Under the pieces are notes generated by a model that had not been told where the DNA came from, ran no database searches, and saw nothing but the letters and a program-made list of their open reading frames with translations. Below, piece after piece: positions 17,183 through 25,901 of a stretch of DNA of 64,000 bases. The stretch's first letter is position 1. Every line of letters starts with the position of its first letter. The stretch covers positions 3,001,001 to 3,065,000 of the forward strand of contig NZ_JAYERP010000001.1 of NCBI RefSeq assembly GCF_034718895.1, in the 5' to 3' direction. This DNA is from Paenibacillus phoenicis (GTDB lineage Bacteria > Bacillota > Bacilli > Paenibacillales > Paenibacillaceae). The position numbers and the translations under genes are program-made.

Positions 17183-18787
17183 TTATTGGCCTTGGGCGGC
17201 AAGGAATGCGTCGATTTGGCTCTGCAGCTCTTGTTGAATCTTATCCAGACCGGCCGCCTTCAACTGTTTGTTCAGGTCGGCTTGGCCTTTCTCCAAGTCC
17301 TTGATCAGGCCGTATTCCAGCGGGATTGCATAACGCAGCATGACGTTACCTACGTTCGCTACTTCGTTCTTCACCTTGGTGTCGTCAAAGACGAAGGTTT
17401 CCAGCGGGAAGTGATAAACTTTAGACTGCCAATCCGCCAACATTTGATTGCCTTCTTCCGGATAGGAAGCGTCGGTGCGGTTCAGCAGTGAGTTCCAGCC
17501 CCATACGGAGTAGCCCGACAGGTTATAGTTGTTGAAGCTTGGTCCCGGATTGTATTTGTCATCGCCAACCGGCTCGTAGTGCTTGCCGGCGATGCCGTAC
17601 ATCGTCAGATCATGGATTTCCTTATCGTTCTGCAGCAGGTCAATCAGCATCAGCGAACGTTCGACGTTTTTAGACGTGGCATGAATCGCCAATCCGTTTT
17701 GCGTGGAAATCGCGCCGATTTTTTTCTTATCCGGCGTCAAATCGGCAACGGTGACTTCCATCTCCGGCTTGTCGCGGCGGATTTCGCCAACGTTGCTGGA
17801 GATCGTCCCCAGGTTTTGTGCATACGAGGACGTTTTGCCCGCTTTGATGTCCTGGAACACGTCGTTTTTGTTGCTCACGATGTTCTTCGACCAGCCGTTG
17901 TTATCAGCCAAGTCCTTATAATATTTGATCAGTTCGGTAAACTCCGGCGTATCGTACACGTTGAACACTTTCCCCGTCGCATCGTCCAATTTGTAAGCCA
18001 GCGGGAAGTTGTAATCCACCAGGTTCCATTCATTTTGTTGCTCCAGCAAAATTTGATCCAGCTCATGCCATTTCCAGCCGTCTGCCGGTTTCGCACCAAA
18101 CGGGCTGATGCCTTTCTCGCCCGCCCCAATCGTTTTCAAATAAGCGGCATAGGTTTCCGGGCTGTTCACCGGTTCGAGATTGTACTTCTTGCGCAGGTCT
18201 TCGCGAATCAGGACAACCTTGTCGGTCACTTCCTGGTTGTTGTTTGGCACCATGTACAGCTTGCCGTTCACTTTTGCTTGATCCCAGGAGGCTTGCGGCA
18301 TCGCTTCCCAGGTCTTCGGTGCGTAAGTCCGGAGCATTTCCTCGGTCAGCTCAAGGAATCCACCCTTTAACACCTGGTCATTGTAGAAAGCCCAGTTCGC
18401 GGTGTAAGCGATGTCAAAATCCTCGTTAGCTGCAAATTTCAATGGGTATTTCTGGGTCCAGTCGGCCCAATCCAAAAATTCGGTCTCAACGGTTGCGTTA
18501 ATTTTCTCTTTCAGCAGCTTGTTCAGCTCGCCGTATACCTCGTCATAATCCGCCGGTTTGCTGCCGATCATCAACAGCTTCAGCGTAACTTCTTGAGACG
18601 TATCCACTGCCCCAGGGGTTGCCGTATTGGCCGACGCATTGTTCGAAGCTGCTGCGTTATTTGAAGCTGCGTCGTCCGGGGTGTTGGCGCTGCCTGCGTT
18701 ATTGTTCCCGCCGCCGCAAGCGGATAGCAAAGTCATTAACGCCAGCACCATAGCCACAAGAAACGTTGTTTTCTTCTTCAGTTTCAT
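17183..18787 (-). CDS. Extracellular solute-binding protein
   Basis: A 534-residue lipoprotein with lipobox LLSACGGG, then an Asn/Ala/Ser/Thr-rich linker of about 40 residues and a periplasmic-binding-type fold (EVTLKLLMIGSKPADYDEVY, FDIAYTANWAFY). The C-terminus LAAQGQ follows a helical segment. It delivers an unknown saccharide to the permeases encoded upstream. The start at 18787 has AGGGGGA 9 nt before it; 17 upstream in-frame codons are ignored. It is the third gene of the permease-permease-binding protein group. Confidence 0.9.
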   Translation of the reverse strand: MKLKKKTTFLVAMVLALMTLLSACGGGNNNAGSANTPDDAASNNAAASNNASANTATPGAVDTSQEVTLKLLMIGSKPADYDEVYGELNKLLKEKINATVETEFLDWADWTQKYPLKFAANEDFDIAYTANWAFYNDQVLKGGFLELTEEMLRTYAPKTWEAMPQASWDQAKVNGKLYMVPNNNQEVTDKVVLIREDLRKKYNLEPVNSPETYAAYLKTIGAGEKGISPFGAKPADGWKWHELDQILLEQQNEWNLVDYNFPLAYKLDDATGKVFNVYDTPEFTELIKYYKDLADNNGWSKNIVSNKNDVFQDIKAGKTSSYAQNLGTISSNVGEIRRDKPEMEVTVADLTPDKKKIGAISTQNGLAIHATSKNVERSLMLIDLLQNDKEIHDLTMYGIAGKHYEPVGDDKYNPGPSFNNYNLSGYSVWGWNSLLNRTDASYPEEGNQMLADWQSKVYHFPLETFVFDDTKVKNEVANVGNVMLRYAIPLEYGLIKDLEKGQADLNKQLKAAGLDKIQQELQSQIDAFLAAQGQ

Positions 18788-18844
18788 GACGATTATTCCC
18801 CCTACAATTTTGATAGAAATAGTGAAATGAAAGGTCAAAAGGAT

Positions 18845-19040
18845 CAGGTTTTTAGCACCGAGAAGGTTGGATGAAGCTAGGGACTGAGCAGCGCAGCGTA
18901 GCTGGAGGCTACGTGAGCAGCTAAAATCTTTCCGCAGGAAACATGCTTCGGAAGCATCTGCTTAGGCCCGGCTGAATTCAAGATTCGATGCCGATTCCTC
19001 TTCACGACCTACTTCGTGATAAAAAGATGATACTTTTGTG
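18845..19040 (-). other. Permease-binding protein intergenic region with small hairpins
   Basis: The 286-bp gap 18788-19073 contains several short perfect stems: CGTAGC-TGGAG-GCTACG near 18895-18915, ATGCTTC-G-GAAGCAT near 18943-18957, and TCACGA..TTCGTGA near 19002-19020. None has a T run. They may set the relative mRNA level of the binding protein. Confidence 0.45.
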
Positions 19041-19073
19041 CCTCCTATATGTGATAACCGGGTTGCCCCGAGG

Positions 19074-20009
19074 TCACCCTTTGACAGCGCCAATCGTTAA
19101 GCCTTGCACGAAGTAACGTTGGATGAACGGATAGGCGATCATAATCGGTCCGGTGGCTACGATGGTCATCGCCATCTTTAAGCTCTCCGTCGGGATGTCC
19201 GAGGAGACGACGGCTCCTGCCGCCATCATCGCCTTGCGCATGCCGTCCATGTTGCCGAGCAAGCGGTACAAGTAATACTGCAGCGGCATCAGGTCGGAAT
19301 TGGAGATAAACAAGAGCGCGTTATACCAGTCATTCCAGTAACCCAAGGCGATAAACAGCCCGATGGTGGCCAGCGCCGGCTTCGACAGCGGGATCACAAA
19401 TTGCAAATAAATTTGGAAATCGCCCGCCCCGTCGATTTTTGCCGATTCGATAATCGCCTCCGGGATGCTGCTCATAAACGATTTCATCACGATGATGTAG
19501 AAGACGTTCATCAGCATCGGCAGAATCAGCACAAGCAGCGTATCCTTCAGATCCAGGTAGTTCACGATCAGCAAGTACCACGGGACAAGCCCGCCGCTGA
19601 ACAGCGTCGTAAAGAAGAAGAAGAAAGAGAAGTGGCTGCGCCATTTAAAATCTTTGCGTGCCAACACATAGGCCGTCATCGAGGTCAAAAACAATCCAAA
19701 CAGTGTGCCCAGCAAAGTGACGGAAATCGTCACGCCGTACGCCTTCAGCATTTCCTGCGGATACTTGAACAGAATACCGTAGGCTTCCAGCGAAAAGGAC
19801 GCCGGGATCAGCTGGAACCCGTCCTCGATGATCTTACTCTCGTCCGTCAGCGAAGAAGATAGAACCAAAATGAAAGGAAAAAGACAAAACACCGCCAGCA
19901 AAGTCAAAGCAACATATCCGATCATCTGCAGCAGCAGACGGTCGATCGGTTTGCGTTTGGGAGCTGCCGGCTTCATGGCCGGCTGCAGATTGGGTGCCAT
20001 CGTACTCAT
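19074..20009 (-). CDS. Carbohydrate ABC transporter permease (YtcP type)
   Basis: A 311-residue protein with six predicted helices; the EAA-like loop is IIESAKIDGAGDFQIYLQFVIPLS and the C-terminus QRYFVQGLTIGAVKG is typical of the family. GGAGG lies 9 nt before the ATG. It pairs with the permease encoded 62 nt upstream. Confidence 0.92.
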   Translation of the reverse strand: MSTMAPNLQPAMKPAAPKRKPIDRLLLQMIGYVALTLLAVFCLFPFILVLSSSLTDESKIIEDGFQLIPASFSLEAYGILFKYPQEMLKAYGVTISVTLLGTLFGLFLTSMTAYVLARKDFKWRSHFSFFFFFTTLFSGGLVPWYLLIVNYLDLKDTLLVLILPMLMNVFYIIVMKSFMSSIPEAIIESAKIDGAGDFQIYLQFVIPLSKPALATIGLFIALGYWNDWYNALLFISNSDLMPLQYYLYRLLGNMDGMRKAMMAAGAVVSSDIPTESLKMAMTIVATGPIMIAYPFIQRYFVQGLTIGAVKG

Positions 20010-20071
20010 CAGCGTTAACCTCCACTCGTTTCATTCGTGTTGCCCCATCGCGGTTGTTTTTTACGCACCGT

Positions 20072-20992
20072 TTAGAACAAAGCACGGTCCTTATCGTATT
20101 TCCGCACGGCATAGTTCGCCAGCATAATCGTCGCGAAGCCCAAAATCGATTGATAGAATCCCGCCGCAGCGGACATCCCAATCTCGTTCGAGGTCGTGAG
20201 CATCCGGAACACGAAGGTGTCGATGACATCCGTTGAAGAGAACAGTAAGCCGTTGTTGCCAACCATGTTATAGAACATGCCGAAGTCCCCGCGGAAAATA
20301 TTCCCGATCGCCAGCAGCACCAAAATGATGAGCGTCGGATAGAGGTTTGGAATCGTGATTTTGCGTATCCGTTGAAAGACGTTCGCCCCATCGATCTCGG
20401 CGGCTTCATACATCTCCGTATCAATGCTCGTGATCGCAGCCAGGTACATGATCGTTCCGTAACCAAGCGTCTTCCACGCCGATACGACGACGAGAATCAC
20501 CGGCCAATAGGCGGCCGTGTTGTAAATATCAATCGGTTCGAGCCCGATCGCATTCAGAAGCACGTTGATCGTACCATAATCGTAGTTGAACAGGTTATAT
20601 GCAATTGCACCAACGACGACCCAGGAGATAAAATACGGCAGGAACATCACCGTTTGCGTGATTTTGCGGAACCATTTCCCGGCCACCTCGAACAGCAGGA
20701 TCGCGGCAAAAATTTGGATCGCGTTGTTCACCACAATAAATGCGATGTTATACAAAGCCGTATTGCGGGTAACCCGCCAAGCGTCCCCGGAGTCGAAGAA
20801 AAACCGGAAGTTGTCCAGCCCGTTCCAGGGGCTTCCGAACACCCCGCCTGTGTAGTTGTATTGTTTGAAAGCCAGGACGATCCCCGCCATCGGCACGTAG
20901 GCGAACAGCAGGAAGAACAGGACGGCCGGCGTCAGCATGAGCAGCAGAACCTTATACTTCTTCACGTCGTTCCAGAATCCGCTTCGCTTCAT
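20072..20992 (-). CDS. Carbohydrate ABC transporter permease (LplB/YteP type)
   Basis: A 306-residue six-helix permease; the first helix ends in FFLLFAYVPMAGIVLAFKQYN, and the ATPase contact loop is MYEAAEIDGANVFQRIRKITIP. The open frame continues 56 codons upstream, but the ATG at 20992 has GAGGGGAG 8 nt before it and starts the charged N-terminus expected before the first helix. It is the first gene of this transporter operon. The neighbouring YesM/YesN genes upstream probably regulate it. Confidence 0.92.
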   Translation of the reverse strand: MKRSGFWNDVKKYKVLLLMLTPAVLFFLLFAYVPMAGIVLAFKQYNYTGGVFGSPWNGLDNFRFFFDSGDAWRVTRNTALYNIAFIVVNNAIQIFAAILLFEVAGKWFRKITQTVMFLPYFISWVVVGAIAYNLFNYDYGTINVLLNAIGLEPIDIYNTAAYWPVILVVVSAWKTLGYGTIMYLAAITSIDTEMYEAAEIDGANVFQRIRKITIPNLYPTLIILVLLAIGNIFRGDFGMFYNMVGNNGLLFSSTDVIDTFVFRMLTTSNEIGMSAAAGFYQSILGFATIMLANYAVRKYDKDRALF

Positions 20993-21111
20993 GTCTCGAA
21001 CTCCCCTCTTGGTTGTCTCTATATCTCTCAGTATAGGGATGAGCGCCTGCTTGCGGGATTCAGTGAAACAACAAAAACTAATACAAATTCCACGATGACC
21101 CAAAAATTCAG

Positions 21112-21156
21112 AAAAAAAGAACCCCGCCTTCCGTAAATACGGAGTGACGAGGTCGG
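21112..21156 (-). terminator. Terminator downstream of the response regulator and its 3' repeat array
   Basis: On the minus strand ACCTCGTC and GGCGGGGT form an outer stem, TCCGT-ATTT-ACGGA an inner stem, followed by TTCTTTTTTT. It lies about 250 nt after the response-regulator stop, so the module array between them would be transcribed. Confidence 0.75.
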
Positions 21157-21179
21157 GCACAAGGGAGAAGGCTCACCAG

Positions 21180-21385
21180 TATTACCCAAACTGTAACGGA
21201 CCGTAATGACCTTATTTGCTCATTTCCCGTCGATTTCCCATTCTAACGGACCCCAGCGCCTCTATGCGGCCTCTAAGGCATCAATTTAATCAAAAAAGTC
21301 CGAAATAAGGTCTCCTCTGTCCGTTAAAAAGGAAGTACGACCAAACTCAGGTCCATAACGCCCCTCCTGTCCGTTAGCCGCCGAG
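21180..21385. repeat. Intergenic module array (core TAACGGAC)
   Basis: Four modules starting with TAACGGAC: two forward (near 21196 and 21243) and two reversed (GTCCGTTA near 21327 and 21378). Modules 1 and 3 share more sequence (GACCTTATTT). No gene is seen in 20993-21404 apart from this array and the terminator. Confidence 0.75.
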
Positions 21386-21404
21386 AATGTAATAGCATCA
21401 ACGC

Positions 21405-22979
21405 TCAGATCTTATGAGTTTTGCGATATTCTCCGGGCGTCATCCCGGTGGCCTGTTTGAATTGCCGGTTGAAATAAATGATATTTTTATAGCCCATCCG
21501 CTCGGCGATTTCATAAATCTTCAATGTGGGATCGGTCAGCAGCTCGCAGATACGCTTCGTCTTAAGCTCGTTCAAGTAGTCGCTGAAATGCCGGCCCGTT
21601 TCTTCCTTAAACAAAAAGCCGAGGTAGTTTGGCGTAAAATCGAAGCGGGCGGCGACGTCTTTCAGCGTCATTTTTTGCTCAAGATTGCTCTCGACATATG
21701 CCATAATATCTTGAATCAGCTTGCGTTTCTGCTTCTGCTTCTTGACGTACAACAGCTCGGACAACTCAAAGAACCGTTTTCGCAGCCAAGACGTGATATC
21801 GTGGATCGTTTCGAACTGGAACAGCAGCACCGGCTGGTGCGTATCCCACTTCAACAGCTCATACAGATTTTCGTTAATTTCGCGCAGATCGGCATGCAGC
21901 TGGGTGGTGATGCGGATGATGAGATCGTACACATCGTTTTTCTGAGCCAGCGGGGAACCTTGATAAAACAGCTCCAGCAAGCAGTCGTCAATCGTTACGA
22001 GATCATAGTTGAGAATAGCCTTCAACATCCGCTGGAGGATCTCGTCCGTCCGAGCGCCGGCAAACCGGCTTTCACCTGGATACACCCGGCTTTCATGGAT
22101 CAGCCGGTCCTTGCCAACCAGCCACTTGGCGCTAAGCGCCGCCTGAGCTTGGCGATAGGACGACCGCAGCGTCTCTTCATCCCGCGCGAAGCTGCCAACC
22201 CCAACCGTCACGGAGAACGGGGAAATCCCCCGGACCGCCCGGATCAGCTCCTCCAGCAGCTCGAGGAACGTCGTTTCAGGTACGGACGCCAGCAATAGAA
22301 ACCGTGTCGGTTGGCTGACGATAAACGTTCCCAGCTTCATCTCCGTGGTAAAATGCCGGATAAACGCCATCACCTTCTGAATTTGCTTGCGTCGCTCCTC
22401 CTCCGGCATATCGCCGGTCTTCCATTCCAGGTCGTCGATTTCGACGAGGGCTGCCGCCGTTCCCGTTTTAAACAGGGTGTGCAAATATCCGCGAATATGC
22501 CCCTCCACCTGCTCCGGGGAGATCTCGTTCAGCCAACGCAGCAGCAACTCCTCGTTGACAAGCGTCAGCGCCTCCGTAAACGTGCGGTCCTGATCCCGTT
22601 CTCGCTCGATCGCCGCGCACAGCTCACCCAGCATTTTATAAAGCTCCTGATCTTCCACGGGCTTCAGCAAGTAAGCCGACGCGCTGATCTTGATCGCTTC
22701 CTTGGCGTACTCAAAGTCTTCGTGCCCGCTGATAAATACGATTTTGACACTTGGCTGGATCGCCTTGGCCTTACGGGCGAATTCAATGCCCGACATGATG
22801 GGCATGCGGATATCGGACAGAATCAGATCGATCCGCTCCTGCTCCATCGCCTTAAGCGCATTAAAGCCGTTATTGGCTGTTGCCGCCACCTGCAGGTTCA
22901 GTCCGCTGCCCTGCACTCTGCGGCGCAGCCACTCGAGGTCTACCGCCTCGTCGTCGACAAGTAATACGTTAATCTCCAT
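21405..22979 (-). CDS. Response regulator, AraC family (YesN type)
   Basis: A 524-residue regulator. Residues 1-120 are a receiver domain with acidic pocket VDDEA and phosphoacceptor Asp in LILSDIRMPIMSG. A middle region of about 270 residues has no motif that I recognise. The last 100 residues are an AraC-type double HTH (QKMTLKDVAARFDFTPNYLG, then IYEIAERMGYKNIIYFNRQF). The ATG at 22979 has GAAGGA 9 nt upstream. Its partner kinase is encoded upstream. By analogy with YesMN systems, it probably activates the adjacent transporter operon at 20992. Confidence 0.92.
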   Translation of the reverse strand: MEINVLLVDDEAVDLEWLRRRVQGSGLNLQVAATANNGFNALKAMEQERIDLILSDIRMPIMSGIEFARKAKAIQPSVKIVFISGHEDFEYAKEAIKISASAYLLKPVEDQELYKMLGELCAAIERERDQDRTFTEALTLVNEELLLRWLNEISPEQVEGHIRGYLHTLFKTGTAAALVEIDDLEWKTGDMPEEERRKQIQKVMAFIRHFTTEMKLGTFIVSQPTRFLLLASVPETTFLELLEELIRAVRGISPFSVTVGVGSFARDEETLRSSYRQAQAALSAKWLVGKDRLIHESRVYPGESRFAGARTDEILQRMLKAILNYDLVTIDDCLLELFYQGSPLAQKNDVYDLIIRITTQLHADLREINENLYELLKWDTHQPVLLFQFETIHDITSWLRKRFFELSELLYVKKQKQKRKLIQDIMAYVESNLEQKMTLKDVAARFDFTPNYLGFLFKEETGRHFSDYLNELKTKRICELLTDPTLKIYEIAERMGYKNIIYFNRQFKQATGMTPGEYRKTHKI

Positions 22980-23117
22980 GGCCGTCATTCCTTCTCGTAG
23001 TTTTGCTTCTTATTTCGAGCATACTTACTGCTCGTTCCACTGAACATATCGGTTTACAATGAAAACCTATACAAATTCACCGATTTTGCAGACTTTCCTC
23101 TGATAAATCATCAAAAA

Positions 23118-24833
23118 TTATTCCATAGCCGGAAGCTCCCCAGGGTTCACCGGAAGCACGATTTGAACCGTCGTTCCGCCGCCGTAGATGCTGGCGATAC
23201 GAATACCGTATTTGTCTCCGTAGCGGAGCTTGATCCGCTCGTCGACGTTCTTCACCCCGTAACCGCCGGATTGGCTTGGACCGATCAGCAAGCGCTGCAC
23301 CGTCTCCGGCCTCATCCCAATGCCGTTATCGATCACTTTCAGCTCCAAGTTATCGCCCTGCCGCTTCCCTTTAATGACGATCGCAATCGATTCGCCAAAC
23401 CAGGCATGCTTAAACGTATTCTCCACAAACGGCTGCAGGATCAGCTTCATCACCTGTACCTGCAGCAGTTCGGGATCCACGTCGAAGTGGACAGAGAAAG
23501 CCCCGGCGTATTTAACCCGTTGAATATCCAGATACGTCTCCACCTGCATCAATTCATTTTCCAGCGGCGTAAATACGTTCCCTTGATTCAGCGTCAACCG
23601 GTAAAACCGTGACAAGCCCTGAACCATTTCGGTGACCTTGGCTGTCTCGCCGAGATTGGCTAAACTGCTGATCGTCGACAGGGTATTGTACAGAAAATGC
23701 GGGTTAATCTGCGCCTGCAGCGCCTCCAGCTCCGCTTGCTTCTTCTGGATGCCTTGCACATACACGCTGTTGATCAGCCCCTGAATATTGGCAGCCATAA
23801 CGTTAAACGCATCGGCGATATGTACAAACTCATCGTTGCCCGAGAAGCGAATCCGCTTCTGAAAGTTCCCTTCCTGAAAGGAACGGACGAGCCACACGAT
23901 TCGTTTCATTTTCCGTCCGGACAGCCGGGCCACGATATACCCAATGAAGGCCATACCGATAAAGCTGATGCCGCACACCGTAAAAATCACGCGCTGCAGC
24001 CTGCCCGCATCCTTGGTTAAGTAATCTTTCGGAACCAGCGCCTCAATTACAAAATCGGAGCCCGGGATCGATTCATGCAGGCTCAGATATTTACTCGGCT
24101 GAGCCCCCATTTCCGCGTTGCCCCGCTGGTAGAGCAAGGCACCATCCGACGCTGCGTCAATCAGGCGTACCGTAATCCCCTGCTCGACAGGGAATGTGGA
24201 GAAGTCGCCAAACAAATCGTCTAAGGAAGCGGTGATGCGGACGTATCCGATCACGGTCATGTTCCCGCTATAGGACACCAGGCGGCGGATATGGGAGATG
24301 TTCCCCAGCCGCTGATCGGTGTCAATCTGCAGCCAGATATTGTCCCGTTCGGAATCTTTAAACTCTTGATACCAGGCACTGTCCTGAATGTCCTCAAACG
24401 GCAGGATGTAATAGTCACTGCGGTGAATCGGCTCCTCCAAGTTATCGCCCGAGACGATATACAGATCGCTGTTCAGCGTATACAGCATCAGCCGAATATG
24501 GTTGCCAAACAGCTTGAGCGGCGCCGTAATTTGCGGAACGATCTCATCCAGCATGACCAGATAAATGTCGTACGGCTCCCCTTTGGTCTGCAGCGCCCGT
24601 TGAAAGGCGAGATTGCCAAACAAGGTATCCGACATCCGCTGGATCTCGTCCATCTGATAGCGAATGTTGTTCCGGGCCTGCTCCATTCCGGTGCGGATGT
24701 TCGTCTCGGCCATCTCCGTCCGGGATTCGGTCAGCATCGCGTACGACACGTAGCCGATGATCACGTCCGTTAACAGCACGAGCAGCAGGTAGGGAATCAG
24801 CATTTTGTAGGTGAAGGGAATATATTTTTTCAT
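23118..24833 (-). CDS. Sensor histidine kinase (YesM type)
   Basis: A 571-residue membrane kinase. Helix 1 (residues 10-32) and helix 2 (around 290-312) bracket a large extracellular sensor region. A HAMP domain follows, then the His_kinase signature QINPHFLYNTLSTISSL with the phosphorylated His, and an HATPase domain (VDNGIGM, GGYGVKNV). Two starts are possible, 24854 and 24833; the second places the Lys-rich N-terminus directly before helix 1 and I prefer it, but its ribosome binding site is weak. It probably senses an extracellular saccharide or its loaded binding protein. Confidence 0.9.
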   Translation of the reverse strand: MKKYIPFTYKMLIPYLLLVLLTDVIIGYVSYAMLTESRTEMAETNIRTGMEQARNNIRYQMDEIQRMSDTLFGNLAFQRALQTKGEPYDIYLVMLDEIVPQITAPLKLFGNHIRLMLYTLNSDLYIVSGDNLEEPIHRSDYYILPFEDIQDSAWYQEFKDSERDNIWLQIDTDQRLGNISHIRRLVSYSGNMTVIGYVRITASLDDLFGDFSTFPVEQGITVRLIDAASDGALLYQRGNAEMGAQPSKYLSLHESIPGSDFVIEALVPKDYLTKDAGRLQRVIFTVCGISFIGMAFIGYIVARLSGRKMKRIVWLVRSFQEGNFQKRIRFSGNDEFVHIADAFNVMAANIQGLINSVYVQGIQKKQAELEALQAQINPHFLYNTLSTISSLANLGETAKVTEMVQGLSRFYRLTLNQGNVFTPLENELMQVETYLDIQRVKYAGAFSVHFDVDPELLQVQVMKLILQPFVENTFKHAWFGESIAIVIKGKRQGDNLELKVIDNGIGMRPETVQRLLIGPSQSGGYGVKNVDERIKLRYGDKYGIRIASIYGGGTTVQIVLPVNPGELPAME

Positions 24834-24919
24834 GGGATCGCCAAGCTTTCTCATCGATTTAATCGCTTACATTCAGCCTCATATTCATCATATCGGCCCT
24901 TGTCCAGAAAATAAATAAC

Positions 24920-24967
24920 AAAAAAAACGACCCGGGTCGATGGCTTCACTTCGCCAACCCGAATCGG
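24920..24967 (-). terminator. Terminator after the 57-residue gene
   Basis: On the minus strand CGA..CGGGT pairs with ACCCG..TCG across a GC-rich loop and is followed by eight T. A self-complementary CGACCCGGGTCG is part of it. Confidence 0.7.
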
Positions 24968-24983
24968 TTTGATAGGGTGTTTA

Positions 24984-25157
24984 TTATAAGTTTTCTGCGT
25001 TCTTTACCGCATGCTCCCAGCTAGGAAAATAAAACAAAGCGTTGCGCATCAACTCTGGATCGTTCTGCTTCACTTGCTTCTTGCTCAGCGAAACGCCTTC
25101 ACTCTGCAATCGTTTGATTCGGCGGACAACTTCATCCGCTTCAAGAGTGGCATCCAT
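24984..25157 (-). CDS. 57-residue protein with one SW-A helical module
   Basis: A small ORF: ATG at 25157 with AAGGAG 9 nt upstream, stop TAA at 24984-24986 followed by a second TAA and a good terminator. The protein is charged and helical: an N-terminal segment around DEVVRRIKRLQSEG, then LSKKQVKQNDPELMRNALFYF, and PSWEHAVKNAENL. This matches a short module known from bacterial and phage hypothetical proteins, in which a helix pair ends in an aromatic-G/P-S-W-x-x-A motif. Function unknown; a nucleic-acid or protein-binding role is possible. Confidence 0.7.
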   Translation of the reverse strand: MDATLEADEVVRRIKRLQSEGVSLSKKQVKQNDPELMRNALFYFPSWEHAVKNAENL

Positions 25158-25259
25158 ACAGCTTTGCTCCTTCCATCTCAGGTTGCTTATAGCATTTCTA
25201 TTTCACATGCAAAATATACCTTGGCTGCTAGATTTAAGCAACACGCTGGCCCGATGCAG

Positions 25260-25901
25260 CTACAGTGTGACACCATCCCCGGAACGAGGCAGCTTGCCGC
25301 CCTTTCCGGTCAGAAAGCTCCGAATCGCCTGCCGATTGGCATACGTCAGCACGATCAGATTCACCAGCCAGACGCCCCAGAAAGGCAGTGAATAGCCGGA
25401 AACCAGCAGAAAAATGGACAGCATCGCCATGCCAACGACAACTTGGAAGCCGTCGGCTTCCCTAGACGCATATTTTCCCTTCTTATAGCAGGAAAATACC
25501 GCAAGCAGCACGGCGAGAATCACCGCATAGGCCAAAGCCGCCTCAAATCGGGTTAAGGCGCTCCACACGCCGAAGGTTACGGCAATCGCCTTGCCTCCCT
25601 TAAATTTAAGGAATGGCGAAAAGGCATGCCCAAGGATCGGGGCGATCGCGACCAGCGTCATCCCGAAATCGCGTCCCAGCATTCCCGATTCGACCAGAAA
25701 GACCAGCGGCATATATCCCTTCAAAAAATCGAGCAGAATGCCCGCCAACCCCCAACGGTAACCGGCAGACTGCCACAGGTTAAACGCTCCGGGATTGCCG
25801 TCCCCGACCTGTCGTAAATCTTTCCGGGCCGCCTTGCCCAGCCAATAGGAAAACATCAAGGCCCCGCACAGGAACTCAGCCACAGCCAGTAAGAGAATCA
25901 T
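25260..25901 (-). CDS. PlsY-like glycerol-3-phosphate acyltransferase
   Basis: A 213-residue integral membrane protein of PlsY length with five or six predicted helices. Diagnostic motifs are GDGNPGAFNLWQSAG (substrate loop), the LDFLKGYMP segment, and GHAFSPFLKFKGGKAIAVTFG. PlsY transfers an acyl group from acyl phosphate to glycerol-3-phosphate. The ATG at 25901 overlaps the stop of the GT2 gene by 4 nt (ATGA) and has GGGGAG 5 nt upstream, so the two are translationally coupled. Pairing with a glycosyltransferase suggests a specialised lipid role rather than the housekeeping copy; this is inference. Confidence 0.8.
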   Translation of the reverse strand: MILLLAVAEFLCGALMFSYWLGKAARKDLRQVGDGNPGAFNLWQSAGYRWGLAGILLDFLKGYMPLVFLVESGMLGRDFGMTLVAIAPILGHAFSPFLKFKGGKAIAVTFGVWSALTRFEAALAYAVILAVLLAVFSCYKKGKYASREADGFQVVVGMAMLSIFLLVSGYSLPFWGVWLVNLIVLTYANRQAIRSFLTGKGGKLPRSGDGVTL

